A program made the position numbers and the translations under genes. Of a stretch of DNA of 49,985 bases, positions 25,492-34,583 are shown one piece after another (position 1 is the first letter of the stretch; every line of letters starts with the position of its first letter). The notes beneath the pieces are model-generated. The model was not told the DNA's origin. It saw only the letters and a list, made by a program, of their open reading frames with translations, and searched no databases. Source of the DNA: Niastella yeongjuensis. GTDB taxonomy: Bacteria > Bacteroidota > Bacteroidia > Chitinophagales > Chitinophagaceae. The stretch covers positions 1 through 49,985 of the forward strand of contig NZ_FOCZ01000027.1 of assembly GCF_900110245.1 (NCBI RefSeq), read 5' to 3'.

Positions 25492-26073
25492 CCAACGCTG
25501 CCGGATAATTGAACCGGGCATTGGCTGCATTGCCATTTTTGTAACCCGGCGTACCATTACCGGCAATGGTTGTTACGGTGCCATCGGGCGTTATTTTACG
25601 AACGGCATGGTTCTCTGCATCGGCTACCCACACGTTGCCCGCATTGTCAACCTGCACTTCCACCACATTTAGAAATTGTGCTGCCGGTCCTTTTCCATCT
25701 TTAAAACCTGTTGTGCCTGATCCGGCCAGCACGGTTACATTTCCTTGCGGATCTATTTTTTCTATGACAGAACCTCTGTTAACTGCCACATATAAATTGC
25801 CTGTAGAATCGGCGGCAATGGGAAATATGGACGTTGTTTTGCTGAATGTAATCCCGGTAAGATCATCGCACCGCTGCCTGCCAGGGTTGACACTACCCAG
25901 CCTTTGTAGATAACGGAGTCGGCGTCTGGTCCCTTGGATGTATCAACGGGAGTTTTTGTGGTATCATTGGTTGATGGAGCTGGATCATTATCCTTTTTCT
26001 CGCAGGAAGGCCAGATATAGATGACCGATAGAAAGAGGCTCGTTTTTACAAAAATGCCGACATGCTTTTTCAT
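25415..26073 (-). pseudogene. NHL-repeat lipoprotein gene with one frameshift
   Basis: The gene starts at 26073 with MKKHVGIFVKTSLFLSVIYI and lipobox-like WPSCEKKDNDPAPSTN, then GWVVSTLAGSG. At about 25870 the frame shifts. The following residues are in another frame: DDLTGITFSKTTSIFP and IAADSTGNLYVAVNRG, then NHL repeats (GNVTVLAGSGTTGFKDGKG, VQVDNAGNVWVADAENHAVR, ITPDGTVTTIAGNGTPGYKN) ending VVRKIKYYN. One missing base at the shift would restore about 218 residues, a beta-propeller fragment of the kind found in exported Bacteroidota proteins. The gene is shorter than most NHL propellers (three or so blades), so it may be a remnant. A sequencing error cannot be excluded. Confidence 0.65.
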
Positions 26074-26114
26074 AAGGGAAAGGGGAATAAGGAACCAAAA
26101 CTAAGACAAATGAA

Positions 26115-26146
26115 AACGCCGTCCCGATTTTAATCGGGACGGCGTT
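26115..26146 (-). terminator. perfect 14-bp hairpin, terminator for the AAA+/VWA unit
   Basis: AACGCCGTCCCGAT (26115-26128) pairs exactly with ATCGGGACGGCGTT (26133-26146) around a four-base loop. Read on the minus strand, TTTT follows, 25 or so bases behind the stop of the AAA+ gene. Confidence 0.85.
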
Positions 26147-26170
26147 ATACTTTTAATATTAGATTAAATA

Positions 26171-27694
26171 TTAATTAAAGTCATCATTGTCTTCTAACTC
26201 TTCATCGCTAAACGAAGTGGTATTGCCCAGCATAGAGCCCATCAGGTCTTTGAACTCAATACGGCTTTCCAGTATCTTTTTACTGATCATGGAAAAGGCA
26301 GCCAGTCCATGTAACACAAACTCCATCAACAACGCGGCGTCTTTTTCATTGGCCTGTTTGAAATACTTTTTCACCAGTGCATGCAGGCCGTCTACCTTAT
26401 ACAATTGCTGTATTTTGTCTTCGTCCTTTGTATGGAACATCAGGTTTAGTGAATTGCCTTTGTCGAACCAGGTTGAAATGGAACGATAAGGATTTTCTTC
26501 GGCGGCCTGTTGGTTGCGCTTTTTCTTAAGCGTTTCCGGATTGGGAAAGTACTGGATAAATTGCGAGCGAATGGCTTTATCGAGCAGGTTCATGGCTACC
26601 TGGTAAGGACCTTCCTGTTCGCCTTCATACACCAGTTCTATTTTACCGGTAATGGAAGGGATCAAACCGATCAGATCGCTGAGCCATACCTGTGTGTGGT
26701 TTTCTTTATTGATCAACGCACGGCGTTCGGCAGAGCTCACGGCATTTTCAAATGCGGAGATACTTAACCGGGCCGATACCCCGCTTTTTTTGTCAACCAG
26801 TTCGCTGGAGCGGGCTTCAAATGAGATCTGTTCTATCAGTCTTTTTACAAGGTCACTCATTTGTACCTTGGCCTGCTGCTCTTTTAAAATATCGGCTTCC
26901 TGTTCGGTAATGGTGAGCGCGGTGTCGATGGTTTTAGGATAGTGCGTCAGGATCTGGCTTTCAATCCGGTCTTTCAACGGCGTTACTATAGAGCCGCGAT
27001 TGGTATAGTCTTCCGGATTGGCAGTGAATACAAATAAGATGTCTAACGGCATCCGCAGTTTGAACCCACGGATCTGTACATCACCTTCTTCCAGAATATT
27101 GAAGAGGGCTACCTGTATACGGGCTTGCAAATCGGGAATTTCGTTGATGACGAAGATGCCTCGGTTGCTGCGGGGAATAATACCATAGTGGATCACGCGT
27201 TCATCGGCAAAGCTTAATCGTAAATTAGCAGCTTTAATGGGGTCGATGTCGCCAATAAGATCGGCTACGCTTACATCGGGAGTAGCCAGTTTTTCACCAT
27301 AGCGTTCGCTGCGGTGAACCCAGTGAATAGGCGTGTCGTCGCCATATTGTGCAATCAGGTCCTTGGCATGAATGGAGATGGGATTCAACGGATCATCGTT
27401 GATCTCAGTGCCCTCGATTACGGGGATGTATTCATCGAGTAATTCGATCATTTGCCGGGCCATACGCGTTTTTGCCTGTCCGCGTAAACCAAGGAACAGA
27501 ATGTTATGACGTGACAACAATGCTCTTTCTACATCGGGAATAACGGTTTCTTCATAACCAATAATGCCGTTAAACGTGCTTTCGTGTTTTTGTAATTTAC
27601 CTATAAGATTCTTTCTGATCTCATCCTTAACCGACTTTGGTTGATAGCCACTCTTTTTAAGTTCACCCAGGGTTTTTATTGTTGGTATGCTCAT
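26171..27694 (-). CDS. AAA+ ATPase of the Mg-chelatase ChlI/MoxR type
   Basis: A 507-residue cytoplasmic ATPase. The Walker A loop is GLRGQAKTR (residues 69-77; K75), and the Walker B equivalent is GIFVINEIPDL with N184-E185 where most members have DE. Sensor-1 is in FVFTANPEDYTNRG, followed by a lid (PLKDRIESQILTHYP). A helical C-terminal half ends in an acidic tail (EELEDNDD). Such ATPases pair with VWA proteins as chaperone-like, metal-insertion or assembly machines. Its gene lies 33 bases behind the VWA gene, so they form one unit. The substrate is unknown; the name magnesium chelatase should not be taken literally. Confidence 0.86.
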   Translation of the reverse strand: MSIPTIKTLGELKKSGYQPKSVKDEIRKNLIGKLQKHESTFNGIIGYEETVIPDVERALLSRHNILFLGLRGQAKTRMARQMIELLDEYIPVIEGTEINDDPLNPISIHAKDLIAQYGDDTPIHWVHRSERYGEKLATPDVSVADLIGDIDPIKAANLRLSFADERVIHYGIIPRSNRGIFVINEIPDLQARIQVALFNILEEGDVQIRGFKLRMPLDILFVFTANPEDYTNRGSIVTPLKDRIESQILTHYPKTIDTALTITEQEADILKEQQAKVQMSDLVKRLIEQISFEARSSELVDKKSGVSARLSISAFENAVSSAERRALINKENHTQVWLSDLIGLIPSITGKIELVYEGEQEGPYQVAMNLLDKAIRSQFIQYFPNPETLKKKRNQQAAEENPYRSISTWFDKGNSLNLMFHTKDEDKIQQLYKVDGLHALVKKYFKQANEKDAALLMEFVLHGLAAFSMISKKILESRIEFKDLMGSMLGNTTSFSDEELEDNDDFN

Positions 27695-27727
27695 AGTAAT
27701 AGTTCGTTTCGTAATCTGTCTGATATG

Positions 27728-28849
27728 TTAATATACCGTCTTTCTTTTTCCATTTTCAAAATCGCGGAATATAAAGGCGCCTAACCGGTCGAGCGAAGCG
27801 AAGAACGCTTTGCCACTGTTGGTTTCGGTGAATTCCTGTACAAACCGTTGTAAATACGGATCTGTAGCGATCATGAATGTGGTAATTGGCACTTTTAGTT
27901 TTTTGCATTGTGCGGCCAGGTTCAAACAACGGTTGGTGATCCGGCGGTCGAGCCCAAAGCTGTTTTTGTAATAGCGTTTGCCGATTTTTAAACAGGTGGG
28001 TTTCCCATCGGTGATCATAAAGATCTGTTTGTTGGGATTTTTGCGACGGCGCAAAATATCCATCGCCATTTCCAAACCGGCTACGGTGTTGGTATGGTAT
28101 GGACCTACCTGTAAATAGGGAAGGTCTTTTATTTCAACTGGCCAGGCATCGTTGCCAAACACTACTATATCGAGTGTGTCTTTGGGATATTTAGTAGTGA
28201 TCAGTTCGCTCAGTGCCATGGCTACTTTTTTAGCCGGCGTAATGCGGTCTTCGCCATACAGGATCATCGAATGCGAAATATCGATCATCAGTACAGTGGA
28301 AGTTTGTGATTTGAAATCTGTTTCGCGAATGGCGAGGTCATCTTCCTGCATATTAAAGCTCTCGATGCCGTGATTGATCTGCGCATTGCGAATGCTGGCG
28401 GTAAAATCGATCTGTTCCAGGGTATCGCCAAACTGAAAGGGCCGGGTTTCGGGATTGATCTCATCACCGCCGCCGGGTTTAAACGTATGGTGATCGCCGG
28501 TTTTGGTTTTCTTTAGTTTGCCGAATATTTCTTCCAGCGATTTTTTGCGAATGCCCTGTTCTGTTTTGGAGGTGATCTTGATCTCGCCGTTGATCTGGTT
28601 CTCCTGGATGTAACCTTTTTCTTTTAATTCATCAATAAAATCGCCCATGCCATACTCGTTGTTCGTAAGCTCATACTCTTTATCAAGCTGGTTCATCCAG
28701 TCCAGTGCTTCACTAACATCGCCATTGGTATAGGTAAGCAATTGCATAAAAACATCCAGCAATTGCTCAAACTTCGTTTTGCCTTCCCCACGGGGATCGA
28801 ATTTGGTGAAATGGTGTCCTATCACTGCTAATAATGTTTTAAGGTACAA
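27728..28849 (-). CDS. von Willebrand factor A-domain partner of the AAA+ ATPase
   Basis: A soluble protein of at least 373 residues. The N-terminal helical part (FEQLLDVFMQLLTYTNGDVS, LTNNEYGMGDFIDELKEKGY) is followed from about 180 by a VWA domain with MIDAS D190-x-S192-x-S194 in MIDISHSM. The downstream Thr and Asp are probably in TNTVAGLEM and FMITDGKP. It probably acts with the AAA+ protein as a substrate or metal-dependent adaptor. The start is uncertain: TTG at 28849 is the first start codon of this frame, yet coding-like sequence (IKPWRYRGQQINSLY) continues upstream to about 28897. A one-base loss behind an out-of-frame ATG (atgcttaaattggg) would explain that. Confidence 0.84.
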   Translation of the reverse strand: MYLKTLLAVIGHHFTKFDPRGEGKTKFEQLLDVFMQLLTYTNGDVSEALDWMNQLDKEYELTNNEYGMGDFIDELKEKGYIQENQINGEIKITSKTEQGIRKKSLEEIFGKLKKTKTGDHHTFKPGGGDEINPETRPFQFGDTLEQIDFTASIRNAQINHGIESFNMQEDDLAIRETDFKSQTSTVLMIDISHSMILYGEDRITPAKKVAMALSELITTKYPKDTLDIVVFGNDAWPVEIKDLPYLQVGPYHTNTVAGLEMAMDILRRRKNPNKQIFMITDGKPTCLKIGKRYYKNSFGLDRRITNRCLNLAAQCKKLKVPITTFMIATDPYLQRFVQEFTETNSGKAFFASLDRLGAFIFRDFENGKRKTVY

Positions 28850-28989
28850 TGAATTGATCTGCTGTCCTCGGTATCGCCAGGGCTTGATTAACCCAATTTA
28901 AGCATTATAATTCATTCATTGACGTATGTAATTTTTGTTAACACTACAACAAACTACGGCAGCAATTGTTGCATAGCCCTTTAAAACAG

Positions 28990-29018
28990 GCGTGCCACGG
29001 TTTCAAACCGTGGCACGC
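28990..29018 (-). terminator. perfect 14-bp inverted repeat behind the DUF2723 gene
   Basis: GCGTGCCACGGTTT (28990-29003) pairs with AAACCGTGGCACGC (29005-29018) across one base. On the minus strand it follows the stop at 29042 by 23 bases and is succeeded by CTGTTTTAAA. It works as a terminator or RNA-stabilising hairpin. Confidence 0.75.
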
Positions 29019-29041
29019 GTAATCTGTTTATTTTAACCTTC

Positions 29042-32000
29042 TTAAGGTTTTGCTGTATCCACGGCTTTTGGTGAATCTGCCGCTTTTAATTCAGTAGGAG
29101 CATTTTCAACGCCGCCTTTGCCGCTTCCGGCACCGGCACCACCGAATTGTTTTTCCCAGTCAGACATTTGCATCATCATTTGGTAGCTCGATACGATGTC
29201 TTGTGCAAACACTTCCTGTTTTTCTGACAACAATCCGCCTTTATTGTTCAAATAACCGGCGGCGTTCATGGCCAGGCTTTCGTTATTGCCACCTTCATCG
29301 CCTAATGAACGATAGTATTTCATTTGTTGTTCCAGGTCAGTTTTAACCGACTTGCTTACTTTTTTAGCCAGTTCCAGGTCACCACTGCGGTACGCTGCGT
29401 ACAGGTACGTCATGGTAACGCGGTTGTGGAAATTGCCACGGTTGGAGGTCATACCATAAGGCAGGTTGCTTTCCAGCACCTGGCTGTCGTATCTGCGTAA
29501 TTCCTTACGGGCTGAGTCCATTTTACCAGCATCAACCAATGCCATTCCCAGGAACGCATGCGCCTGACGAATGCTGTTCAGGTGACGACGGTTTTCCTCA
29601 TCGAAATAAACGTTTGGTTTGACAGCATTGCCATATGCAAATTTCTCAGTGAGGTTTTTGTAGGAAACATCCAGTTCCACGTTGGTGCCTTCAACAGGTA
29701 CCAGGCGGTAGGAGAGCCCTTCCATACGAACATATTTTTCCAGTCCCAGGTCTTCCAGCTCCTGTGTAGAAGTGAAGTAAATAGGACGTTTCCATTTATT
29801 GCCCGCAATAATGGCCAGTACAGCCAGGTCATTCTTTTGCAGGTAGCTGCGTTTGATGTCGAGTTTCAGTTCGCTTACCACGCTGTCGCCGGGATTCAGC
29901 GGCATGTTCTTTTTCACCCACTCCACATCAACCGGCACGCTCACTTTGCTCACTGGTATAATGTTGCCCAGGTCTTCATCGTTGAACTGAACAGTATTTT
30001 TAGGATCGTCGCTGGCGGTAACATTTTTCAGGATCTCGTACAGATCGTAGTATTTGTTCTGATCGTATCCAGTCAGCAATTGTGCGTTCACGCGGCTCAG
30101 GTAAGAAGGCGTGAATACCACGTTGCGTTTGTCTCCTTCAATTTGTTGCGGTGTAAAGATCACGTCGGTAGGCGCGCTTTCATTTACTTTATAACGCAGC
30201 TCATTGATGTACCAGTCGGTTCCCAACAGACTGTAGTTGATCACGCGCAGGTCTGGACGGATCTTTTCCACTTCCTGTGCATACCACAGCGGATACGTAT
30301 CGTTATCACCAAAGGAGATCAGGATACCATCCTTGGTACAGCTTTCCAGGTAATCTTTACCAATGTCGCGGGCCAGTGTTTTCTTGCTACGGTCATGGTC
30401 ATCCCATTCCTGCGAAGCCATCAACACCGGTACGGCCAGTAAGCAAAGACCTACTGCGGCATATTCTGCAGTAACACCACCTTTCAGGTATTTACCCAGT
30501 TGTTCTCTCACCCAAATAACACCTAAACCTATCCAAACTGCAAAAGCATAGAACGAACCTACATACGCGTAGTCACGTTCACGTGGCTGTTGGCCTGATT
30601 GGTTCAGGTAAACCACGATGGCCAACCCTGTAAAGAAGAACAACAGGAAGTTGATGAGCCAGTCGCGTTTGTTGCGGTTCAGGTGATAGATAAACCCTAA
30701 TACACCTAATATAAATGGCAGGAAGAATAATTTGTTGTTGGCTTTGTTGGTAGAACCGGCTGTATCGGGCAGTTCATCTGGCGTACTGTGGCCAAATCTT
30801 TTGTCGATAAAGTTGATACCGCTGTTCCAGTTACCATCGCGGCGGTTGCCAAAGCCCTGGAGGTCGTTTTGTTTACCGGCAAAATTCCACATGAAATAAC
30901 GCCAGTACATCCAGCGGAACTGGTAGTCGAGGAAGTAGCGGATGTTACTCAAAAATGAGGGTTGTCCGTCGCCACTTAAACCACCGAAAGTACGGTACAC
31001 ATACTCCTGGTTACGCTCATTGCCATTGTCCCACATGCGGGGGAAAATGTGCGGTCCGATCTTGTCAACATCCCAATCCGGGTGTTGTTGGGCCAAACCT
31101 TGTTTATCTTCTTCGCTTGGTGCAGCGCTGAAATCCTGTTTGCGGGTTTTACCGGCAGCCACGTATTTGTCTTTTCCGTCTTCGGTTCCTTTTACATACA
31201 GATCGCCGGTTGTAACAAATGGCGAGCGGTAAACAAAGTCAGGACCGTACAGAATGGGCCAGTCGCCATATTGTTCACGGCTCAGGTAGCCCACCAGGCT
31301 CACGGGGTTGTCAACATTGTACATATCTACCGACGGGTTGGCTGAAGAGCGCACCAGGGTAGTGAAGTAAGTTGAATAACCCAGTATGAGGAAGATGGTA
31401 GACCAAAGACCGATCTTTAAAAAGGAAATGATGTTTTGTTTTACATAATAACAAACACCAATCAGCACCCCTAATCCTACTAACAATAAAACAAAGGTTC
31501 CACCGCCATGGATGAAGGGGAAACAGAATAATAAGATGATAGCAGATAACCAGATGGCGAAAACAGTGAATTTTTGGATCTGCGCATCGGTAAACAACAG
31601 ACCAAGCACCAGTAATGCAGCAAGCAGTACAAAGTAAGTACCGAATCCTACAAAGAATGGGGTACCCAGGCTGTTTACAAAGAACTGGTCAAAAAGACCG
31701 GCGCCTTTGATAGACCATTGAATAATAGCTACCTGTACCAAACCGGTGATCACACAACCCATAAAGAAGGCGGCCACGGTTCCCCAGGTAGTTACTTTAT
31801 AGCGTTTGAAGTAATAAACCATTACGATGGCAGGGATGGTCAACAGGTTCAACAGGTGCACCCCAATTGACAATCCCATCAGATAAAATATTAATATCAG
31901 CCAACGGTCGGCACGGGAGAATTTATGACCGTCGAGTTTGTTTTCTGTGTCTACTTCGTGTTCCCATTTCAGGATGGCCCAGAAAACCGCGGCGGTGAAC

Positions 32001-32455
32001 AGGGACGACAATGCGTACACCTCACCTTCAACGGCGCTGTACCAGAAAGAATCGGAGAACGTATAGGCCAGGGCGCCCACAGCACCGGCACCCATAATAG
32101 TGATCAATTGGTTTTTGGTTAAATCAACACCATCTTGTTTTATCAGTTTACGGGCAAAATGGGTGATGGTCCAAAACAGGAATAATATGGTGAAGCCACT
32201 GGCGATGGCATTCATGAAATTCACGCCGAGTGCGGCATTGGTAGGATTGTCGCCAAAAAGGATAATGAAAAAACGGCCCAGCAGGATAAAGAGCGGGGCT
32301 CCAGGGGGGTGTGGAACCTGAAGTTTATAGGCACTGCTGACAAATTCACCGCAGTCCCAGAAACTGCCGGTTGGTTCCATAGTGAGCACGTATACGCTAC
32401 AAGCAATCAGGCACACGACCCAACCCACTATGTTGTTCACTCGGTTAAAATTCAT
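29042..32455 (-). CDS. DUF2723/TMEM260-family membrane protein, probable O-mannosyltransferase-like
   Basis: This large membrane protein has 1137 residues. DUF2723 begins at the start: LTMEPTGSFWDCGEFVSSAY with the conserved D-C-G-E, then QVPHPPGAPLFILLGRFF. About a dozen hydrophobic helices (roughly 10-600) follow, including FVLLAALLVLGLLF, with a loop bearing NQSGQQPRERDYAYVGSFYA. The rest is a periplasmic or cytoplasmic domain (SFGDNDTYPLWYAQEV), with TPR-like helices near the end and a low-complexity tail (GGAGAGSGKGG). DUF2723 is homologous to eukaryotic TMEM260, reported as a protein O-mannosyltransferase; a bacterial role in protein or glycan mannosylation is inferred. A TATATTTG box (32479-32486, minus) supports this start. 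Confidence 0.88.
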   Translation of the reverse strand: MNFNRVNNIVGWVVCLIACSVYVLTMEPTGSFWDCGEFVSSAYKLQVPHPPGAPLFILLGRFFIILFGDNPTNAALGVNFMNAIASGFTILFLFWTITHFARKLIKQDGVDLTKNQLITIMGAGAVGALAYTFSDSFWYSAVEGEVYALSSLFTAAVFWAILKWEHEVDTENKLDGHKFSRADRWLILIFYLMGLSIGVHLLNLLTIPAIVMVYYFKRYKVTTWGTVAAFFMGCVITGLVQVAIIQWSIKGAGLFDQFFVNSLGTPFFVGFGTYFVLLAALLVLGLLFTDAQIQKFTVFAIWLSAIILLFCFPFIHGGGTFVLLLVGLGVLIGVCYYVKQNIISFLKIGLWSTIFLILGYSTYFTTLVRSSANPSVDMYNVDNPVSLVGYLSREQYGDWPILYGPDFVYRSPFVTTGDLYVKGTEDGKDKYVAAGKTRKQDFSAAPSEEDKQGLAQQHPDWDVDKIGPHIFPRMWDNGNERNQEYVYRTFGGLSGDGQPSFLSNIRYFLDYQFRWMYWRYFMWNFAGKQNDLQGFGNRRDGNWNSGINFIDKRFGHSTPDELPDTAGSTNKANNKLFFLPFILGVLGFIYHLNRNKRDWLINFLLFFFTGLAIVVYLNQSGQQPRERDYAYVGSFYAFAVWIGLGVIWVREQLGKYLKGGVTAEYAAVGLCLLAVPVLMASQEWDDHDRSKKTLARDIGKDYLESCTKDGILISFGDNDTYPLWYAQEVEKIRPDLRVINYSLLGTDWYINELRYKVNESAPTDVIFTPQQIEGDKRNVVFTPSYLSRVNAQLLTGYDQNKYYDLYEILKNVTASDDPKNTVQFNDEDLGNIIPVSKVSVPVDVEWVKKNMPLNPGDSVVSELKLDIKRSYLQKNDLAVLAIIAGNKWKRPIYFTSTQELEDLGLEKYVRMEGLSYRLVPVEGTNVELDVSYKNLTEKFAYGNAVKPNVYFDEENRRHLNSIRQAHAFLGMALVDAGKMDSARKELRRYDSQVLESNLPYGMTSNRGNFHNRVTMTYLYAAYRSGDLELAKKVSKSVKTDLEQQMKYYRSLGDEGGNNESLAMNAAGYLNNKGGLLSEKQEVFAQDIVSSYQMMMQMSDWEKQFGGAGAGSGKGGVENAPTELKAADSPKAVDTAKP

Positions 32456-32478
32456 AAAGTGTTGGTTTAAAGAATGGG

Positions 32479-32486
32479 CAAATATA
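32479..32486 (-). promoter_or_regulatory. TAnnTTTG -7 box for the DUF2723 gene
   Basis: TATATTTG on the minus strand lies about 23 bases upstream of the ATG at 32455, a typical distance for this promoter class. A TTTG lies 25 bases further upstream, slightly far for a -33 element. Confidence 0.55.
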
Positions 32487-32658
32487 TGGTCTTAGTTTTA
32501 AGTTTCTAGCTCAAAGTTTTTGTTAACTATTAGATTTCTTGGGGGTTAGAGCCCATTTTTAGAAAATAATTGTGCAGGAACCGCGATTCGGAAACAAGGT
32601 CCCGCGATCCGGGAACGTGCACCCTGTTTTTCAGGCCGAATTTTGACTCCATAAATGA

Positions 32659-33528
32659 TTGATTATGGAGAACAAGCAGATTAAAAGCACGTTTTTATTG
32701 GGCGGCGACCTGGAAGTGAACCGGATAGGTTTTGGCGCCATGCGTATTACCGGCCCCCAGGTTTGGGGAATGCCCGAAAACCCGCAAAATTCCATCGATG
32801 TCCTTCGCCGGGCGGTAGAACTAGGGGTAAACTTTATCGACACGGCCGATCAGTACGGTCCTTTTACCTCCGAACAACTGATCGCCGAAGCCCTGCATCC
32901 CTACCGGAAAAACCTGGTAATTGGAACAAAAGGCGGGTTGGTACGTTTTGGTCCCTGGTACGACTTTAATTATGACGCCAGTCCCCAGCATTTGCAGGAC
33001 GCGCTCGAAGGCAGTTTACGCCGGTTGAAACTGGAACGCTTTGACCTGTATCAGCTACACCGTATCGACCCGGGAGTGCCCGCTGAGATCAGTTTTGCGT
33101 TTTTACAAAAAGCACAGCAGGCCGGCAAGATCAGGCACCTGGGCCTGTCGGAAGTCGGCGTAGAAGACATCAAACTGGCGCAGCAGTTCTTTAAGGTGGC
33201 TTCTGTACAGAATAAATACAGTGTCGATAGCCGGGAATGGGAACCGGTGCTGAAATATTGCGAACAACAGGGCATTGCCTTTATTCCCTGGTTCCCTATG
33301 GCTGGCGGCGATGTGCACGGTATTGATACCTTGCAACAGGTGGCCGACGGGTTAAAGGCAACGAAACACCAGGTGGCATTGAGCTGGTTATACCACCACT
33401 CGAATAACATCCTGCTTATTCCAGGGACTTCCAATGTAGCGCACCTCGAAGAAAATATGAAAACGGCATCCCTGTCGCTTTCGGCAGCTGATAAACAGAA
33501 ACTGGATGAATTGTATCGCCCTGCTTAA
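32659..33528 (+). CDS. aldo/keto reductase
   Basis: An NADPH-dependent TIM-barrel oxidoreductase of 289 residues (287 if the second ATG at 32665 is used). The catalytic tetrad is visible: D61 and Y66 in NFIDTADQYGPF, K91 in VIGTKGG, and H134 in LYQLHRIDPG. The coenzyme part includes LLIPGTSNVAHLEENM near the end. It resembles the YdbC/PdxI-like family that reduces small carbonyls. An AraC-type regulator starts 25 bases behind it, so the two are probably co-transcribed and the regulator may control this locus. The substrate is not readable. Confidence 0.9.
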   Translation: MIMENKQIKSTFLLGGDLEVNRIGFGAMRITGPQVWGMPENPQNSIDVLRRAVELGVNFIDTADQYGPFTSEQLIAEALHPYRKNLVIGTKGGLVRFGPWYDFNYDASPQHLQDALEGSLRRLKLERFDLYQLHRIDPGVPAEISFAFLQKAQQAGKIRHLGLSEVGVEDIKLAQQFFKVASVQNKYSVDSREWEPVLKYCEQQGIAFIPWFPMAGGDVHGIDTLQQVADGLKATKHQVALSWLYHHSNNILLIPGTSNVAHLEENMKTASLSLSAADKQKLDELYRPA

Positions 33529-33553
33529 CGGCCATTAATTTTGGTAAATTTAT

Positions 33554-34471
33554 ATGTTGAAATATACGGCACCACATATCATTCAATCTATTTCTGAAAT
33601 TCACCGGGTGCTTGGGTTGCCAAAACCCAGGCATCCGCTGGTGAGTTTTTTCCGGTTCGAACAAATGGGCCTGCGCGATGAAGAAACACTGAATTATTAT
33701 TCCGCGCCTTATTATAGTATTGCCATCAAGAAGAATTTCAAGGGGAAGATGCGTTACGGCCAAAGCTTTTATGATTTTGATGAAGGCATGATGTCATTCA
33801 TCGGACCCGGACAATTATTAGGTTCCGCTGTGGGCGTCATTCCGGCCAACGAAGGTTTTTGCCTGCTGTTCCATCCCGATTTTTTAAAAGGGTATCCGCT
33901 GGCTGCCACATTAAAAGACTATGGCTTTTTTTCTTATGATCTGAATGAAGCGTTACACTTATCCGAGGAAGAAGAAAAACTGGTAGAAGGTATTATGTTG
34001 CAGATAGAACGGGAATATGAAGCCACTATAGATACCCTGAGCCAGGATGTGATGATCACGCACATTACTTTGCTGCTTCAATACTGTCAGCGTTTTTACA
34101 ACCGGCAGTTCATTACCCGCAAACCCGCCAATAACGACCTGCTGGCCCGGTTCGACCAGATTCTGGAAGAATATTTTGAAAGCGGATCAGCCATTTCGAC
34201 TGGCCTGCCCAGTGTGCAGTACCTCGCCGGCAAACTCAACGTGTCGCCCGGTTACCTTGGTGATCTGCTGCGGGCCATTACCGGACAAAGTACCCAGGGC
34301 CATATCCAGAACAAAGTAATAGAAAAAACAAAGATCCTGCTGGCAACTACAAACCTCTCCATTGCAGAAGTTGCCTATACGCTCGGTTTTGAAAGACCAC
34401 AATCCCTCAGCAAATTGTTCAGGAATAAAACCAACCAGTCGCCCACCGAATACCGGAGCAAAATGAATTGA
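33554..34471 (+). CDS. AraC-family transcriptional regulator (copy 1)
   Basis: A 305-residue regulator. The N-terminal half is a cupin-like sensing domain (HPLVSFFRFEQMGLRDEE, FDEGMMSFIGPGQLLGS). From about 200 the DNA-binding part has two helix-turn-helix units: LPSVQYLAGKLNVSPGYLGD and LSIAEVAYTLGFERPQSLSK, ending NQSPTEYRSKMN. It is paralogous to the regulator at 35476-36360, sharing YCQRFYNRQFITRK with SQRFYKRQFISRK at the same place. Behind an aldo/keto reductase and ahead of an SDR, it is likely to control one or both. Confidence 0.9.
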   Translation: MLKYTAPHIIQSISEIHRVLGLPKPRHPLVSFFRFEQMGLRDEETLNYYSAPYYSIAIKKNFKGKMRYGQSFYDFDEGMMSFIGPGQLLGSAVGVIPANEGFCLLFHPDFLKGYPLAATLKDYGFFSYDLNEALHLSEEEEKLVEGIMLQIEREYEATIDTLSQDVMITHITLLLQYCQRFYNRQFITRKPANNDLLARFDQILEEYFESGSAISTGLPSVQYLAGKLNVSPGYLGDLLRAITGQSTQGHIQNKVIEKTKILLATTNLSIAEVAYTLGFERPQSLSKLFRNKTNQSPTEYRSKMN

Positions 34472-34550
34472 TTGGCCATTATTCCGGTGGATCTGTAAAA
34501 ATGTATCAATGTTCCCTACATCTGTATAAATCGCCCTGCCTGCCTGTTTC

Positions 34551-34558
34551 TAGTTTTG
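34551..34558 (+). promoter_or_regulatory. TAnnTTTG -7 box for the SDR gene
   Basis: TAGTTTTG lies 26 bases before the ATG at 34584 and only 17 bases before the TTG at 34575. This favours the ATG as start and suggests the SDR has its own promoter separate from the AraC gene. Confidence 0.5.
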
Positions 34559-34583
34559 CCTCAACAAATAAACGTTGATAACA

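Noticed and set aside
26171..28849. Magnesium chelatase for chlorophyll or cobalamin synthesis
   Set aside because: There is no large H subunit or tetrapyrrole gene nearby, and the AAA+/VWA pair belongs to the broader MoxR-like group.
29558..30442. 294-codon frame on the plus strand
   Set aside because: It is antisense to the well-supported DUF2723 gene and shows no domain.
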